This document shows positions 1 through 8,205 of a stretch of DNA of 9,239 nt, piece after piece. Source of the stretch: Candidatus Acetothermia bacterium (GTDB lineage: Bacteria; Bipolaricaulota; Bipolaricaulia; UBA7950; UBA9294). A program made the position numbers and the translations under genes. The notes beneath the pieces are model-generated. The model saw only the letters and a program-made list of their open reading frames with translations, did not search any database and was not told the origin of the DNA. The stretch lies in NCBI GenBank assembly GCA_003650505.1, contig QMQL01000022.1:1-9239 (forward strand), in the 5' to 3' direction. Each line of letters opens with the position of its first letter. The first letter of the stretch is position 1.

Positions 1-908
1 CGGGGTTCGTCGTCGGGCCGACCGGTCCGGACGGGAAGGCGAAACAGGGGTTCCTGACGGTGATGGGGCTCTCATCTGAGTTGATGACCGATTTCTCCTC
101 GTTCACCGGCCCGCTCGACGTCGCCGTCCTCGGCTCCCGGATCGCCGAGCGGCTCGGCGCCGATGTCGGGGATACGATCACGATCGCCGGGGATGGGGAT
201 GCCGAGCTTCAGATGAGGGTCATCGGGATCATGGCCCTTTCCGATCAGCCCGATGGGTCTGATCAGGGATTCAGGATGGGGGCGGGCGGGCCTGACGCGG
301 ACACGATCTACGTCCCCTACGCGGCGATGGATCGGTTGTGGGGGGATGCAAACGACGTTCTGATCACCCTCGCCCGCGTCAAGAAGGGATACGACGTCGA
401 GGAGGTCGCCGACCGGGTCGAGGAGGAGCTGAACGCCGGCGGGGCCGATATCACGGCCGTCACCTATTCCGACATCAGCGACGCGATCGGGACGATGACC
501 TCCACGGTCAGCGCGTTCCTCGCCGGTATCGCCGGTATCGCCCTCCTCGTCGGGGCCGTCGGGGTGATGAACACGATGTTCACCTCGGTCCTCGAGCGGA
601 CGCGGGAGATCGGTGTGATGAAGGCGGTCGGGGCGAAGAACTCCCATATCCTCCTGATATTCCTGATCGAATCGGGGATGATGGGCCTTGTCGGCGGGAT
701 CGTCGGGACCGGGTTGGGCCTCGGATTGAGCGCCGTCGCCTCCGCGTTCATCGGGAGGTTCTTCTCCGTCCGGATGGCGGTCGTCGCCAGCCCGGGGCTG
801 ATCTTGATCACGCTTGCCGGCTCGTTCCTCCTCGGCGCTATCGCCGGCCTATGGCCGGCGCGGCGGGCGGCGAAGCTCCCGCCGGTCGAGGCGCTCCGCT
901 ACGAGTGA
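1..908 (+). CDS. ABC transporter permease, MacB/FtsX family (C-terminal part; 5' end outside window)
   Basis: The frame is open from base 3 to the TGA at 906-908, so the GTG at base 60 is internal and the gene begins before the window. The first ~145 visible codons read as the extracytoplasmic domain of a MacB-type permease. They are followed by the FtsX-like permease domain: a hydrophobic segment around bases 500-570, the family signature NTMFTSVLERTREIGVMKAVG near 570-640, then two more hydrophobic segments near 650-720 and 790-860. The chain ends in the typical PPVEALRYE tail. By family knowledge such permeases pair with a LolD/MacB-type ATPase and act in export or lipoprotein/peptide handling at the inner membrane. 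The ATPase and the first membrane helix are not in view. It converges on fabI with a 33-base gap that shows no clear terminator. The transported substrate cannot be told. Confidence 0.9.
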   Translation, partial: GFVVGPTGPDGKAKQGFLTVMGLSSELMTDFSSFTGPLDVAVLGSRIAERLGADVGDTITIAGDGDAELQMRVIGIMALSDQPDGSDQGFRMGAGGPDADTIYVPYAAMDRLWGDANDVLITLARVKKGYDVEEVADRVEEELNAGGADITAVTYSDISDAIGTMTSTVSAFLAGIAGIALLVGAVGVMNTMFTSVLERTREIGVMKAVGAKNSHILLIFLIESGMMGLVGGIVGTGLGLGLSAVASAFIGRFFSVRMAVVASPGLILITLAGSFLLGAIAGLWPARRAAKLPPVEALRYE

Positions 909-941
909 GGACGACCTCCTTGGGATCTCCTCGGCCGCGGC

Positions 942-1721
942 CTAGCCGGCGACGGCGTTGAATCCGGCGTCGACGTGGTGCGTCTCCCCGGTCACCGCCG
1001 ATGCTAGATCGCTCAACAGGTAGACGGCCGCCTTCCCCACCTCGTCGGTTGAGATGTTCCGGCGCAACGGCGAGCGGCGCTCCATCTCATCGAAGATCCG
1101 ATCGAGGCCGCCGACCGCCGTCGCCGACAGGGTCCGGCACGGCCCGGCCGACAGGGAGTTGACCCGTATCCCCTTCTCACCCAGCTCGGCGGCCAGATAA
1201 CGCGTCGACGATTCGAGGGCCGATTTCGCGACCCCCATCACGTTGTAGCCGGGGATCGCCTTCTCCGCCCCGTAGTAGGTGAGGGCGAGGATCGAGCCGC
1301 CGTCCTTCATCAGGCCCCGGGCCCGGTTGGCGATCGCGATCAGGGTGTAGGCGGAGACGTCGAGGGCCTGCGCGAAGACATCCCGCGGAGTTTCGACGAA
1401 CGTCCCCGGCTTGAGATAGCCCCGATCGGCGTAGGCGACCGAATGGACGACGAAGTCGATCCTACCGAAGTCCTCCGCCAGGGCGGAGAACAGCCGGTCG
1501 AGGTCCTCATCGTTCGTCAGGTCGCAGGGATGGAGCCATGGATCCTCCACCCCGCCGTCGGCGAGGGTCTTCCTGATCCGCCGTTCCATCTTCTCTCCCG
1601 GCAGATATGAGAATGCGCAGCGCGCGCCCTCTTCGATCGCCCGCTTGGCGATGTGCCAGGCGATGCTCCGCTCGTTTGCGACACCGAATATCAATCCGGT
1701 CTTTCCGTCGAGAAGCTTCAT
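942..1721 (-). CDS. fabI: Enoyl-[acyl-carrier-protein] reductase, NADH-type (FabI)
   Basis: This 259-residue protein, the usual FabI length, catalyses the last reductive step of each fatty-acid elongation cycle in the cytoplasm. The N-terminal cofactor motif GVANERSIAW (residues 13-22) is the FabI form of the Rossmann glycine motif. The catalytic set is Tyr149, Tyr159 and Lys166 within TYYGAEKAIPGYNVMGVAK, followed by SAGPCRTLSA and the C-terminal GETHHVDAGFNAV. Spacing and motifs match FabI rather than the FabG, FabL or FabV families. The ATG at 1721 is supported by AAGGAGGG at 1726-1733, four bases upstream. It follows the secreted-protein gene by 23 bases on the same strand, so the two are probably co-transcribed. 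Ala96 stands where E. coli FabI has Gly93, as in Bacillus-type FabI. Cys195 stands where most relatives have Ile next to the cofactor. Confidence 0.96.
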   Translation of the reverse strand: MKLLDGKTGLIFGVANERSIAWHIAKRAIEEGARCAFSYLPGEKMERRIRKTLADGGVEDPWLHPCDLTNDEDLDRLFSALAEDFGRIDFVVHSVAYADRGYLKPGTFVETPRDVFAQALDVSAYTLIAIANRARGLMKDGGSILALTYYGAEKAIPGYNVMGVAKSALESSTRYLAAELGEKGIRVNSLSAGPCRTLSATAVGGLDRIFDEMERRSPLRRNISTDEVGKAAVYLLSDLASAVTGETHHVDAGFNAVAG

Positions 1722-1744
1722 CTCACCCTCCTTCCTCCGTTATC

Positions 1745-2566
1745 CTACTCATTCCCGTCCGGGCAGGCGAGGCGGACGAGCTCATCGAGGTGGTCGTGGA
1801 GGTCAGCGCAGGTGAACGACCGGTCGAACCGCTTCAGGACGAACCGGTATCCGTCGGGGTCGGGATACGGGAGCTCGGTGATCGCGGCGGCGAGGATCGG
1901 GTTCGATGCCCCGAGCGTCGTCTCCTCGCTGTACCACTCGATCCGCCCGACGATCGTGTCCGGATCGATCAGCTCGCCGGTGAACCGGTAGCGGATCCTG
2001 TTGGCGATGTACCTCTCCCCTTCGACGATACCGAGGATCGCTGCGTTCACGGTCATCCCTGGCTTCCCGTCCCCGTCCTGATCGACGATCCGCGGGTCGT
2101 CGGCCGACTCCGGGAGGGGGTCGTTCTCCGGGTCCTCCAGGGAGGCCCCGCGGACCTCGGTGTACCAGCCCTGGACGAGGAAGATCCCTTCGTCGCTCGA
2201 CATCAGGCTCGCGGTCTGCGCTGCGAGAAAGAGGGAGTCGACGAACGCCTCCGGTATCTCGACCTCCACGAGCGGGGTCCCGGCGTCGACCTTCGTCAGG
2301 CAATAGGTCCCATCGATCGTGACGGTCGTCCCCTCCTGCGTAAGTGAGACGATCAGCCCGACGGTGCTCGTCAGCTTCACCTCCCCCGCGACCGGGAGGA
2401 CATCGATCTCGGGGAGGCTCTGAACGAACGCCCAGACCCCGTCCAGGTCGATCCGATCGATATCGATCTGCGGATCCGATCCGACCAAAGGGAAGCTGAA
2501 GGAGGACAGGGCTAGAAAGCCGGCAGTCAGGCATAGGACGATCTCAAAGCGGTTGTGCCCCCTCAT
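1745..2566 (-). CDS. Secreted protein of unknown function with an acidic DxDxDG loop
   Basis: I do not recognise this 273-residue protein. Residues 1-30 look like a Sec signal peptide: a short basic start (MRGHNRF), then a hydrophobic core IVLCLTAGFLALSSF. No lipobox cysteine follows, so the product is probably periplasmic or exported rather than a lipoprotein. The mature part is acidic with alternating hydrophobic residues, suggesting a beta-rich fold. Residues 162-170 (DQDGDGKPG) form an Asp-rich loop of the calcium-binding type seen in dockerin-like and other extracellular proteins. Downstream are a run of beta-like segments (GERYIANRIRYRFTGEL) and a Cys pair near the C-terminus. Start: ATG at 2566 with GGGAGGG just upstream. 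It is the first gene of a likely two-gene unit with fabI, although a role in lipid synthesis is not implied by its sequence. Confidence 0.75.
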   Translation of the reverse strand: MRGHNRFEIVLCLTAGFLALSSFSFPLVGSDPQIDIDRIDLDGVWAFVQSLPEIDVLPVAGEVKLTSTVGLIVSLTQEGTTVTIDGTYCLTKVDAGTPLVEVEIPEAFVDSLFLAAQTASLMSSDEGIFLVQGWYTEVRGASLEDPENDPLPESADDPRIVDQDGDGKPGMTVNAAILGIVEGERYIANRIRYRFTGELIDPDTIVGRIEWYSEETTLGASNPILAAAITELPYPDPDGYRFVLKRFDRSFTCADLHDHLDELVRLACPDGNE

Positions 2567-2682
2567 CTTCCCTCCCGGATCCTCGATGTAAGCCGGGGGT
2601 GATTCTCCACCCCGGAGGGGGGATTTCCAAGGCGGGTTAAAGGAACGGTGAAGGAGGGAGCGGATGTTGTAAGATCTGCGAT
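2567..2682. promoter_or_regulatory. Divergent intergenic region with hairpin
   Basis: This 116-base spacer must hold the promoters of both the secreted-protein gene (leftward) and the DUF885 gene (rightward). A stem of CCGGGG(G)TG at 2593-2601 pairs with CACCCCGG at 2608-2615 around the loop ATTCTC, with one bulged G. It is followed by a G-run (AGGGGGG). No T-tract follows, so it is more likely an operator or a 5'-UTR structure than a terminator. TAAGAT at 2670-2675 resembles a -10 box (4 of 6 matches) and lies only 7 bases before the DUF885 ATG, but I find no good -35 hexamer at the right distance. Promoter positions are therefore not assigned. Confidence 0.4.
2651..2672 (+). promoter_or_regulatory. 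Strong Shine-Dalgarno feeding a two-codon ORF upstream of the DUF885 gene
   Basis: AAGGAGG at 2651-2657 sits six bases before an ATG at 2664, an ideal spacing. That ATG opens only ATG-TTG-TAA and ends at 2672. The real DUF885 start at 2683 lies ten bases further on in a different frame, with no Shine-Dalgarno of its own. The arrangement could allow termination-reinitiation or damp translation. It could also be chance. Confidence 0.4.
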
Positions 2683-4754
<2,072 letters not shown>

Positions 4755-6128
4755 TTACCTCCCGATCCGATGAGAAAACAGGCTCTCCGGCGCGACCCGG
4801 CCGCTTTCCGTCTTCAGGAACTCCGCCCGCCCCGGCTCTCCCTTCAGTTCCCCTTCCTCGACGAGCACCTCGCCGCGGCCGATCGTCATCACGACCCGGC
4901 CGAGGACCCTCCGGCCTTCGTAGGCGGTGTAGGGGGCGTTCGAGTGCTGGTTGGAGCGCTCGATCGTCCATTCGGCGTTCGGATCGAACAGGACGACGTC
5001 CCCGTCCGAGCCGGGGAGGAGAGCCCCCTTCTTCGGGTAGAGCCCGAAGATCCGCGCCGGGTTCTCGCACATCACCTCGACGAGCCGGGAGATTGTGATC
5101 CAACCCGAGTTCACCCCGCCGTCGTAGACGAGGGGGAGCATCGTCTCGACCTGGGGCGAGCCGTAAGGGGCATCGAAGAAGGCATCGTCGATCTTCTTCT
5201 CCTTGGCCGCATGATCGCTCGCCACCGTGTCGATCGTCCCATAGGCGATCCCGGTCCAGAGGGAGCGGCGATCATCCTCGCTCCGCAGAGGCGGTCCGAT
5301 CTTGACCAGCGGCCCCTGTCTCCTCAGTTCCTCCTCGGTAAGCGTCAGATACTGCGGGCAGGTCTCGGCGTAGACGCGGAAGCCGCTCTTCCGGGCGCGG
5401 GCGACCTCCTCGATCCCGAGCCTCGCCGTCATGTGCGGGATGTAGATCGGGCATCCGGCGACCTGTGCCAGCGCTATCGCCCGATGGATCGCCTCGGCCT
5501 CGAGGATTGCCGGCCTCGTGGCGACGAAGTTTTCACGCGGGTCTTCTCCTTGTTCGAGCATCCGATCCTCGAGATAGTCTGTGGCAAGGCCGTTTTCCGC
5601 GTGGACCATCCCCATCCCCCCGACCTGACCGATGATGTCGAACGTTCGCATAAGCTGGTAGTCGTCGGTCATCCAGCCGAGCTTGGCGTAGGTCATGAAC
5701 ATCTTGTACGAGGTGACGCCGGCGGCGTATGCCTCCGGTATCTCCTCGGCCTGGTTCTTCGGATCGAAAAGGCCTCCGTGGAGGGCGAAATCGAGGATCG
5801 AGACCGAGAGCCCCTCCTCGCGGAAGCGCTCGATCGTCTCGATTAGCCCCTCCCCTGGTTTCGCGTAGGCATAGTGGATCAGGGTCGTCACCCCGCCGTA
5901 GGCCGCGCTCACCGGTAGGGATCCGAGGTCGTCGAGGTAGACCGGATGGGTGTGGGGGTCGATCAGGCCGGGGAGGACGAACAGATCGGTCGCATCGATC
6001 GTCCGCTCCGCCTTCCCTTCTATGCCGCGGCCGACCGCCTCGATCTTCCCGTCGGCGATCCTCACATCAGCGAGCCTCATCCCGCTCGGGCTCACCACCC
6101 GGCCGTTCTTGATCAGAATCGTCGGCAT
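4755..6128 (-). CDS. Cyclic amidohydrolase, hydantoinase/dihydropyrimidinase-like
   Basis: This 457-residue cytosolic metal-dependent hydrolase of the urease/amidohydrolase superfamily opens cyclic amide rings. It shows the full binuclear metal set: His59 and His61 in GLIDPHTHP, the lysine to be carbamylated Lys142 in SYKMFMTY, His176 (VHAENG), His232 (IPHMTA) and Asp305 (ASDHAA). Tyr147 after the lysine matches the substrate tyrosine of hydantoinases. The C-terminal half (ARIFGLYPKKGALLPGSDGDVVLFDP) is typical of that branch. True dihydroorotases carry an Arg two residues after the HxH pair (HxHxR). Here the sequence is HTHPVY, so hydantoin, dihydropyrimidine or a related ring is more likely than dihydroorotate. 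The start ATG at 6128 has GGAG nine bases upstream. The pyrB remnant follows immediately in the same frame, and the RIO kinase gene ends 63 bases upstream. A dihydroorotase role cannot be excluded from sequence alone. Confidence 0.88.
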   Translation of the reverse strand: MPTILIKNGRVVSPSGMRLADVRIADGKIEAVGRGIEGKAERTIDATDLFVLPGLIDPHTHPVYLDDLGSLPVSAAYGGVTTLIHYAYAKPGEGLIETIERFREEGLSVSILDFALHGGLFDPKNQAEEIPEAYAAGVTSYKMFMTYAKLGWMTDDYQLMRTFDIIGQVGGMGMVHAENGLATDYLEDRMLEQGEDPRENFVATRPAILEAEAIHRAIALAQVAGCPIYIPHMTARLGIEEVARARKSGFRVYAETCPQYLTLTEEELRRQGPLVKIGPPLRSEDDRRSLWTGIAYGTIDTVASDHAAKEKKIDDAFFDAPYGSPQVETMLPLVYDGGVNSGWITISRLVEVMCENPARIFGLYPKKGALLPGSDGDVVLFDPNAEWTIERSNQHSNAPYTAYEGRRVLGRVVMTIGRGEVLVEEGELKGEPGRAEFLKTESGRVAPESLFSHRIGR

Positions 6129-6191
6129 CGTTCGATCTCCGCTTCAGCTTCCCAAAGGTTACAGGATCTTCCGCCCCGGCTCGTACCCTTC

Positions 6192-7004
6192 CTAGCGGAG
6201 CGGGTCGACGTGCTTCCGCCAGATGGAGAGGGAGTGTTCGATCGGGTCGACGAGCTCCATATCGTAGTCCTCGAAGTAGGCGTTCAGGTTCTTTATGTCG
6301 CGGACGAGAAGATCGAAGGCATCGTCGTTGTAGCGCGGATCGACCGCCTGGGGAAAATCGATTATGACTCCCCGTCCGTTTGAGTAAAGGACGTTGTACG
6401 CCGATAGATCGGAGTGGACGCGGTTATTGGCGAGGAATAGATCGACATTGTTGAGCAATCGCCGATAGATTCCTCTTGCCTCATCCTCTCCGAGCGTCAC
6501 CCCGACGAGGACCGGCGCCGGGTCTTCCTCGGTCCCGATGTACTCCATCAGGATCACTGGGCCGTGCCGCTCGATCGGCTCGGGGACGTCGGCACCGGCG
6601 CGATGGAGGATCTCCAATGTTTTCATCTCGTGGGAGATCCAGGCGTTGAACCTCTGCAGCTTCCCACCGCGCGTTTTCTTAGCCAACCCACGGAGGAGGC
6701 GGGCGTCTACCGGTCCCATATGCTCCCGGCCTTGGCGGTAGATCCCGTCCTTCTTGAAGCTCCGCATCTCAGGAGGGCGGAAGATCTTGGCAGCGACGAG
6801 CTCCCGCTCGATCGACGGATGGGCACGGCAGCAGTAGACGACCGCCTCCTTACCCGCCTTTATCGGCCGGATCACCTCGACGATGAACCGATCCTCTATC
6901 AGCGGGTCGAGCCGTGAGAGGAGCTCCTCTTCAACGGAGAGCTCCTCCTCCTTCGGCTTTCTTCTCCTCTCGAGTTCTTCCCTCTCCTCGATGTAGCCTC
7001 CCAT
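6192..7004 (-). CDS. RIO-family atypical protein kinase (RIO1-like)
   Basis: This 270-residue protein has the compact RIO kinase fold with its diagnostic motifs. The nucleotide loop is IKAGKEAVVY (48-57), equivalent to the STGKEAxVY of RIO1 proteins. Lys73 (VAAKIF) is the phosphate-anchoring lysine. A basic flexible stretch lies around 80-120. The hinge-like ILMEYIG is at 151-157. The catalytic loop is VHSDLSAYNVLY, with Asp199 and Asn204, and the metal-binding Asp216 lies in IIDFPQAVD. No activation loop or substrate lobe is present, as in all RIO kinases. The first ~30 residues are highly charged and probably form a helix, and the winged-helix domain of RIO2 is absent. Archaeal and eukaryotic RIO proteins act in ribosome maturation. 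The role of bacterial members is not established. The ATG at 7004 is the only reasonable start, but its Shine-Dalgarno is weak. Confidence 0.93.
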   Translation of the reverse strand: MGGYIEEREELERRRKPKEEELSVEEELLSRLDPLIEDRFIVEVIRPIKAGKEAVVYCCRAHPSIERELVAAKIFRPPEMRSFKKDGIYRQGREHMGPVDARLLRGLAKKTRGGKLQRFNAWISHEMKTLEILHRAGADVPEPIERHGPVILMEYIGTEEDPAPVLVGVTLGEDEARGIYRRLLNNVDLFLANNRVHSDLSAYNVLYSNGRGVIIDFPQAVDPRYNDDAFDLLVRDIKNLNAYFEDYDMELVDPIEHSLSIWRKHVDPLR

Positions 7005-7023
7005 CTCATCCAGAATTCATTTT

Positions 7024-7050
7024 CTATTCCAGATTGATCCCTTTATCCAT
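7024..7050 (-). other. Possible eight-codon leader ORF upstream of the RIO kinase gene
   Basis: Within the 90-base gap between the GyrI-like gene and the kinase gene, a GGGAGG (7053-7058) precedes ATG at 7048-7050. This opens an eight-codon frame reading MDKGINLE, stopping with TAG at 7024-7026. A second tiny frame, ATG-AAT-TCT-GGA-TGA (7020 to 7006), ends one base before the kinase ATG. The kinase itself has little Shine-Dalgarno, so coupling through these frames is conceivable. This is inference. Frames this small arise easily by chance. Confidence 0.2.
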
Positions 7051-7094
7051 GGCCTCCCAATCGATCAAAGATGTAACCGATCTGGCTGTAGCGC

Positions 7095-7700
7095 TCAACC
7101 GCCCTTCCGAACCGGCTCGCAGATATCGACTAGGTGTTTCTTCTGTGGATGTTTTTCCGGATCGTTTAAGTAGAGCTCGTAGCAGAGCCGATTGGAGGGG
7201 TAATCCGGTTCGTATCCGCTCTTCGGGATCCACTCATCGATCAGCTTATCCCAAGCCTTTCCGTATTCGTCCTGATCGATCTCGACGTGGGCGACGGCGA
7301 ACAGGCCTCCTGGGATCCTCATCGTGTGGACCTCGCCATCGACCTCTGTCCCTTCCGGGACCGTGATACAGGCGTCCGACCGGAGCTTCGCCTCCTCGAC
7401 CACGCTTGGGTTATCGTGATACACGGCGAGAAGGGCGGTCTGCGGAAACTCGATTAGGCTTTTTGCCTTGCCCCATTCGAGGATCTTCATGATCGCCCCA
7501 CCGATCTTAGGGTATGGCCCAACGTGGCGGATGCACGCCACGTACCGCTCCGGGAGTTCCTTCACTTCAGCTTCGAACTTTATCGACTCCTCCCATCGAT
7601 CCGTTTCCGCGAGTGTAGGAAGGAAGGCGCACGAAGGCCAATCGAAGAAGGACGGATGGATATCTGTTACGAGGGAGCTTTCCCCCCAGGTCAACCCCAC
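7095..7700 (-). CDS. GyrI-like (SbmC/AraC effector-binding) domain protein, probably 5'-truncated
   Basis: Residues ~43-197 form a GyrI-like small-molecule-binding domain: AEVKELPERYVACIRHVGPY (44-63), then YHDNPSVVEEAKLRSDACITV, IPGGLFAVAHVEI and the tail LCYELYLNDPEKHPQKKHLVDI. These match the effector domain that ends many AraC-family regulators and also occurs alone. No helix-turn-helix domain is present. The first ~40 residues resemble nothing I know. The only available start is a GTG at 7700, which lies inside a palindromic repeat, directly after an in-frame TGA (7704-7706), and has no spaced Shine-Dalgarno. I infer that the original 5' part, possibly a DNA-binding domain, has been lost. 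The first internal ATG falls well inside the effector domain. It could still be translated from an unannotated start, but its function as a regulator is doubtful. The kinase gene follows 90 bases later. Confidence 0.72.
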   Translation of the reverse strand: MGLTWGESSLVTDIHPSFFDWPSCAFLPTLAETDRWEESIKFEAEVKELPERYVACIRHVGPYPKIGGAIMKILEWGKAKSLIEFPQTALLAVYHDNPSVVEEAKLRSDACITVPEGTEVDGEVHTMRIPGGLFAVAHVEIDQDEYGKAWDKLIDEWIPKSGYEPDYPSNRLCYELYLNDPEKHPQKKHLVDICEPVRKGG

Positions 7701-7726
7701 CCTTCACGGGGGAGGGTTAGGGTGGG
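7695..7726. repeat. REP-like GC-rich palindromic repeat
   Basis: CCCACCCT at 7696-7703 pairs perfectly with AGGGTGGG at 7719-7726 across a 15-base loop. The minus strand reads CCCACCCTAACCCTCCCCCG followed by TGAAGGGTGGGG. This resembles the short intergenic palindromes built from CCCTAACCCTC blocks that occur in many copies in diverse bacterial genomes. It coincides with the 5' end of the GyrI-like frame. No T-tract follows on either strand, so a terminator role is less likely. Copy number cannot be seen from a single window. Confidence 0.55.
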
Positions 7727-8205
7727 AGATGAACTCCGGCTACAGCGCGGATTCCCCTTGACCACCCTGGCTGGCGTCTTCAACACACCAAAAATAAAGA
7801 CACGACCCTGACCCGCCGTAGAGACATCCATCACCATGCGGCTACTTACGGACGCGTTCTACATTCAGTCCACCAGGCTCCAAACCGCGGTTTCGATCTG
7901 TGTCTCGTGCTTCCTACCCCGCGTCGGGTCGCAGCCATGCTGAACTTCCTTCCGACCATCGGTTCCTCCTCGCTCCGACTGACGTCGGCTTGCTGCTGAC
8001 CGAAGATGGCGGCGATGGTCGTCTTCTTCAGCCCCTCGCTTCACCGACCGACCAATACACCACGTACCTGGACTCTAACGCGGCGGTATAGCCTTTAGCT
8101 TTCGGGTCGTGGGGTAACTTCCTTCTGTGGAGAACACCGAGAATAAGGATCTGAGCCCGGGAACTGCGCTGAGTTCTCTGTTCGGGAACGTGACGATAGT
8201 AATGC
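7727..8205. other. Gene-poor region without recognisable coding content
   Basis: About 480 bases lie between the palindrome and the VOC gene. The longest frame is 63 codons on the plus strand (7900-8091). It has a GTG start without a Shine-Dalgarno and a composition unlike a real protein. On the minus strand one frame reads as long protein-like runs (for example AALESRYVVYWSVGEARG) interrupted by several stop codons. That would fit a decayed gene or a structured non-coding sequence. Small inverted repeats are present: CCGAC-TGAC-GTCGG near 7976-7989 and GAACT/AGTTC at 8161-8165 and 8172-8176. None has a T-tract. I recognise no tRNA, rRNA, transposase motif or target-site duplication. Confidence 0.4.

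Noticed and set aside
60..908. GTG at base 60 as the true start of the ABC permease
   Set aside because: The same frame stays open and protein-like to the window edge (GFVVGPTGPDGKAKQGFLTV before the next Met), so the start lies outside.
1607..2347. Plus-strand open frame (246 codons) opposite fabI and the secreted protein
   Set aside because: It spans two genes with good starts and ribosome binding sites on the other strand and shows no recognisable motif.
4770..5846. Long plus-strand open frame (358 codons) opposite the cyclic amidohydrolase
   Set aside because: It is the antisense of a gene with full catalytic motifs in a GC-rich sequence, where long opposite frames arise automatically. 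Its own translation is Arg/Asp/Leu-rich with no domain.
7024..7233. 69-codon minus frame overlapping the 3' end of the GyrI-like gene
   Set aside because: It is mostly an out-of-frame reading of the GyrI-like gene. Only its last eight codons have a plausible start and are noted separately.
7900..8091. 63-codon plus-strand frame in the gene-poor region
   Set aside because: It has a GTG start, no Shine-Dalgarno and no recognisable domain, and the region reads no better in this frame than in others.
8156..8186. Inverted repeat downstream of the VOC gene as a terminator
   Set aside because: The stems are short (GAACT/AGTTC, CCCG/CGGG) and imperfectly nested, and no T-tract follows in the direction of transcription.
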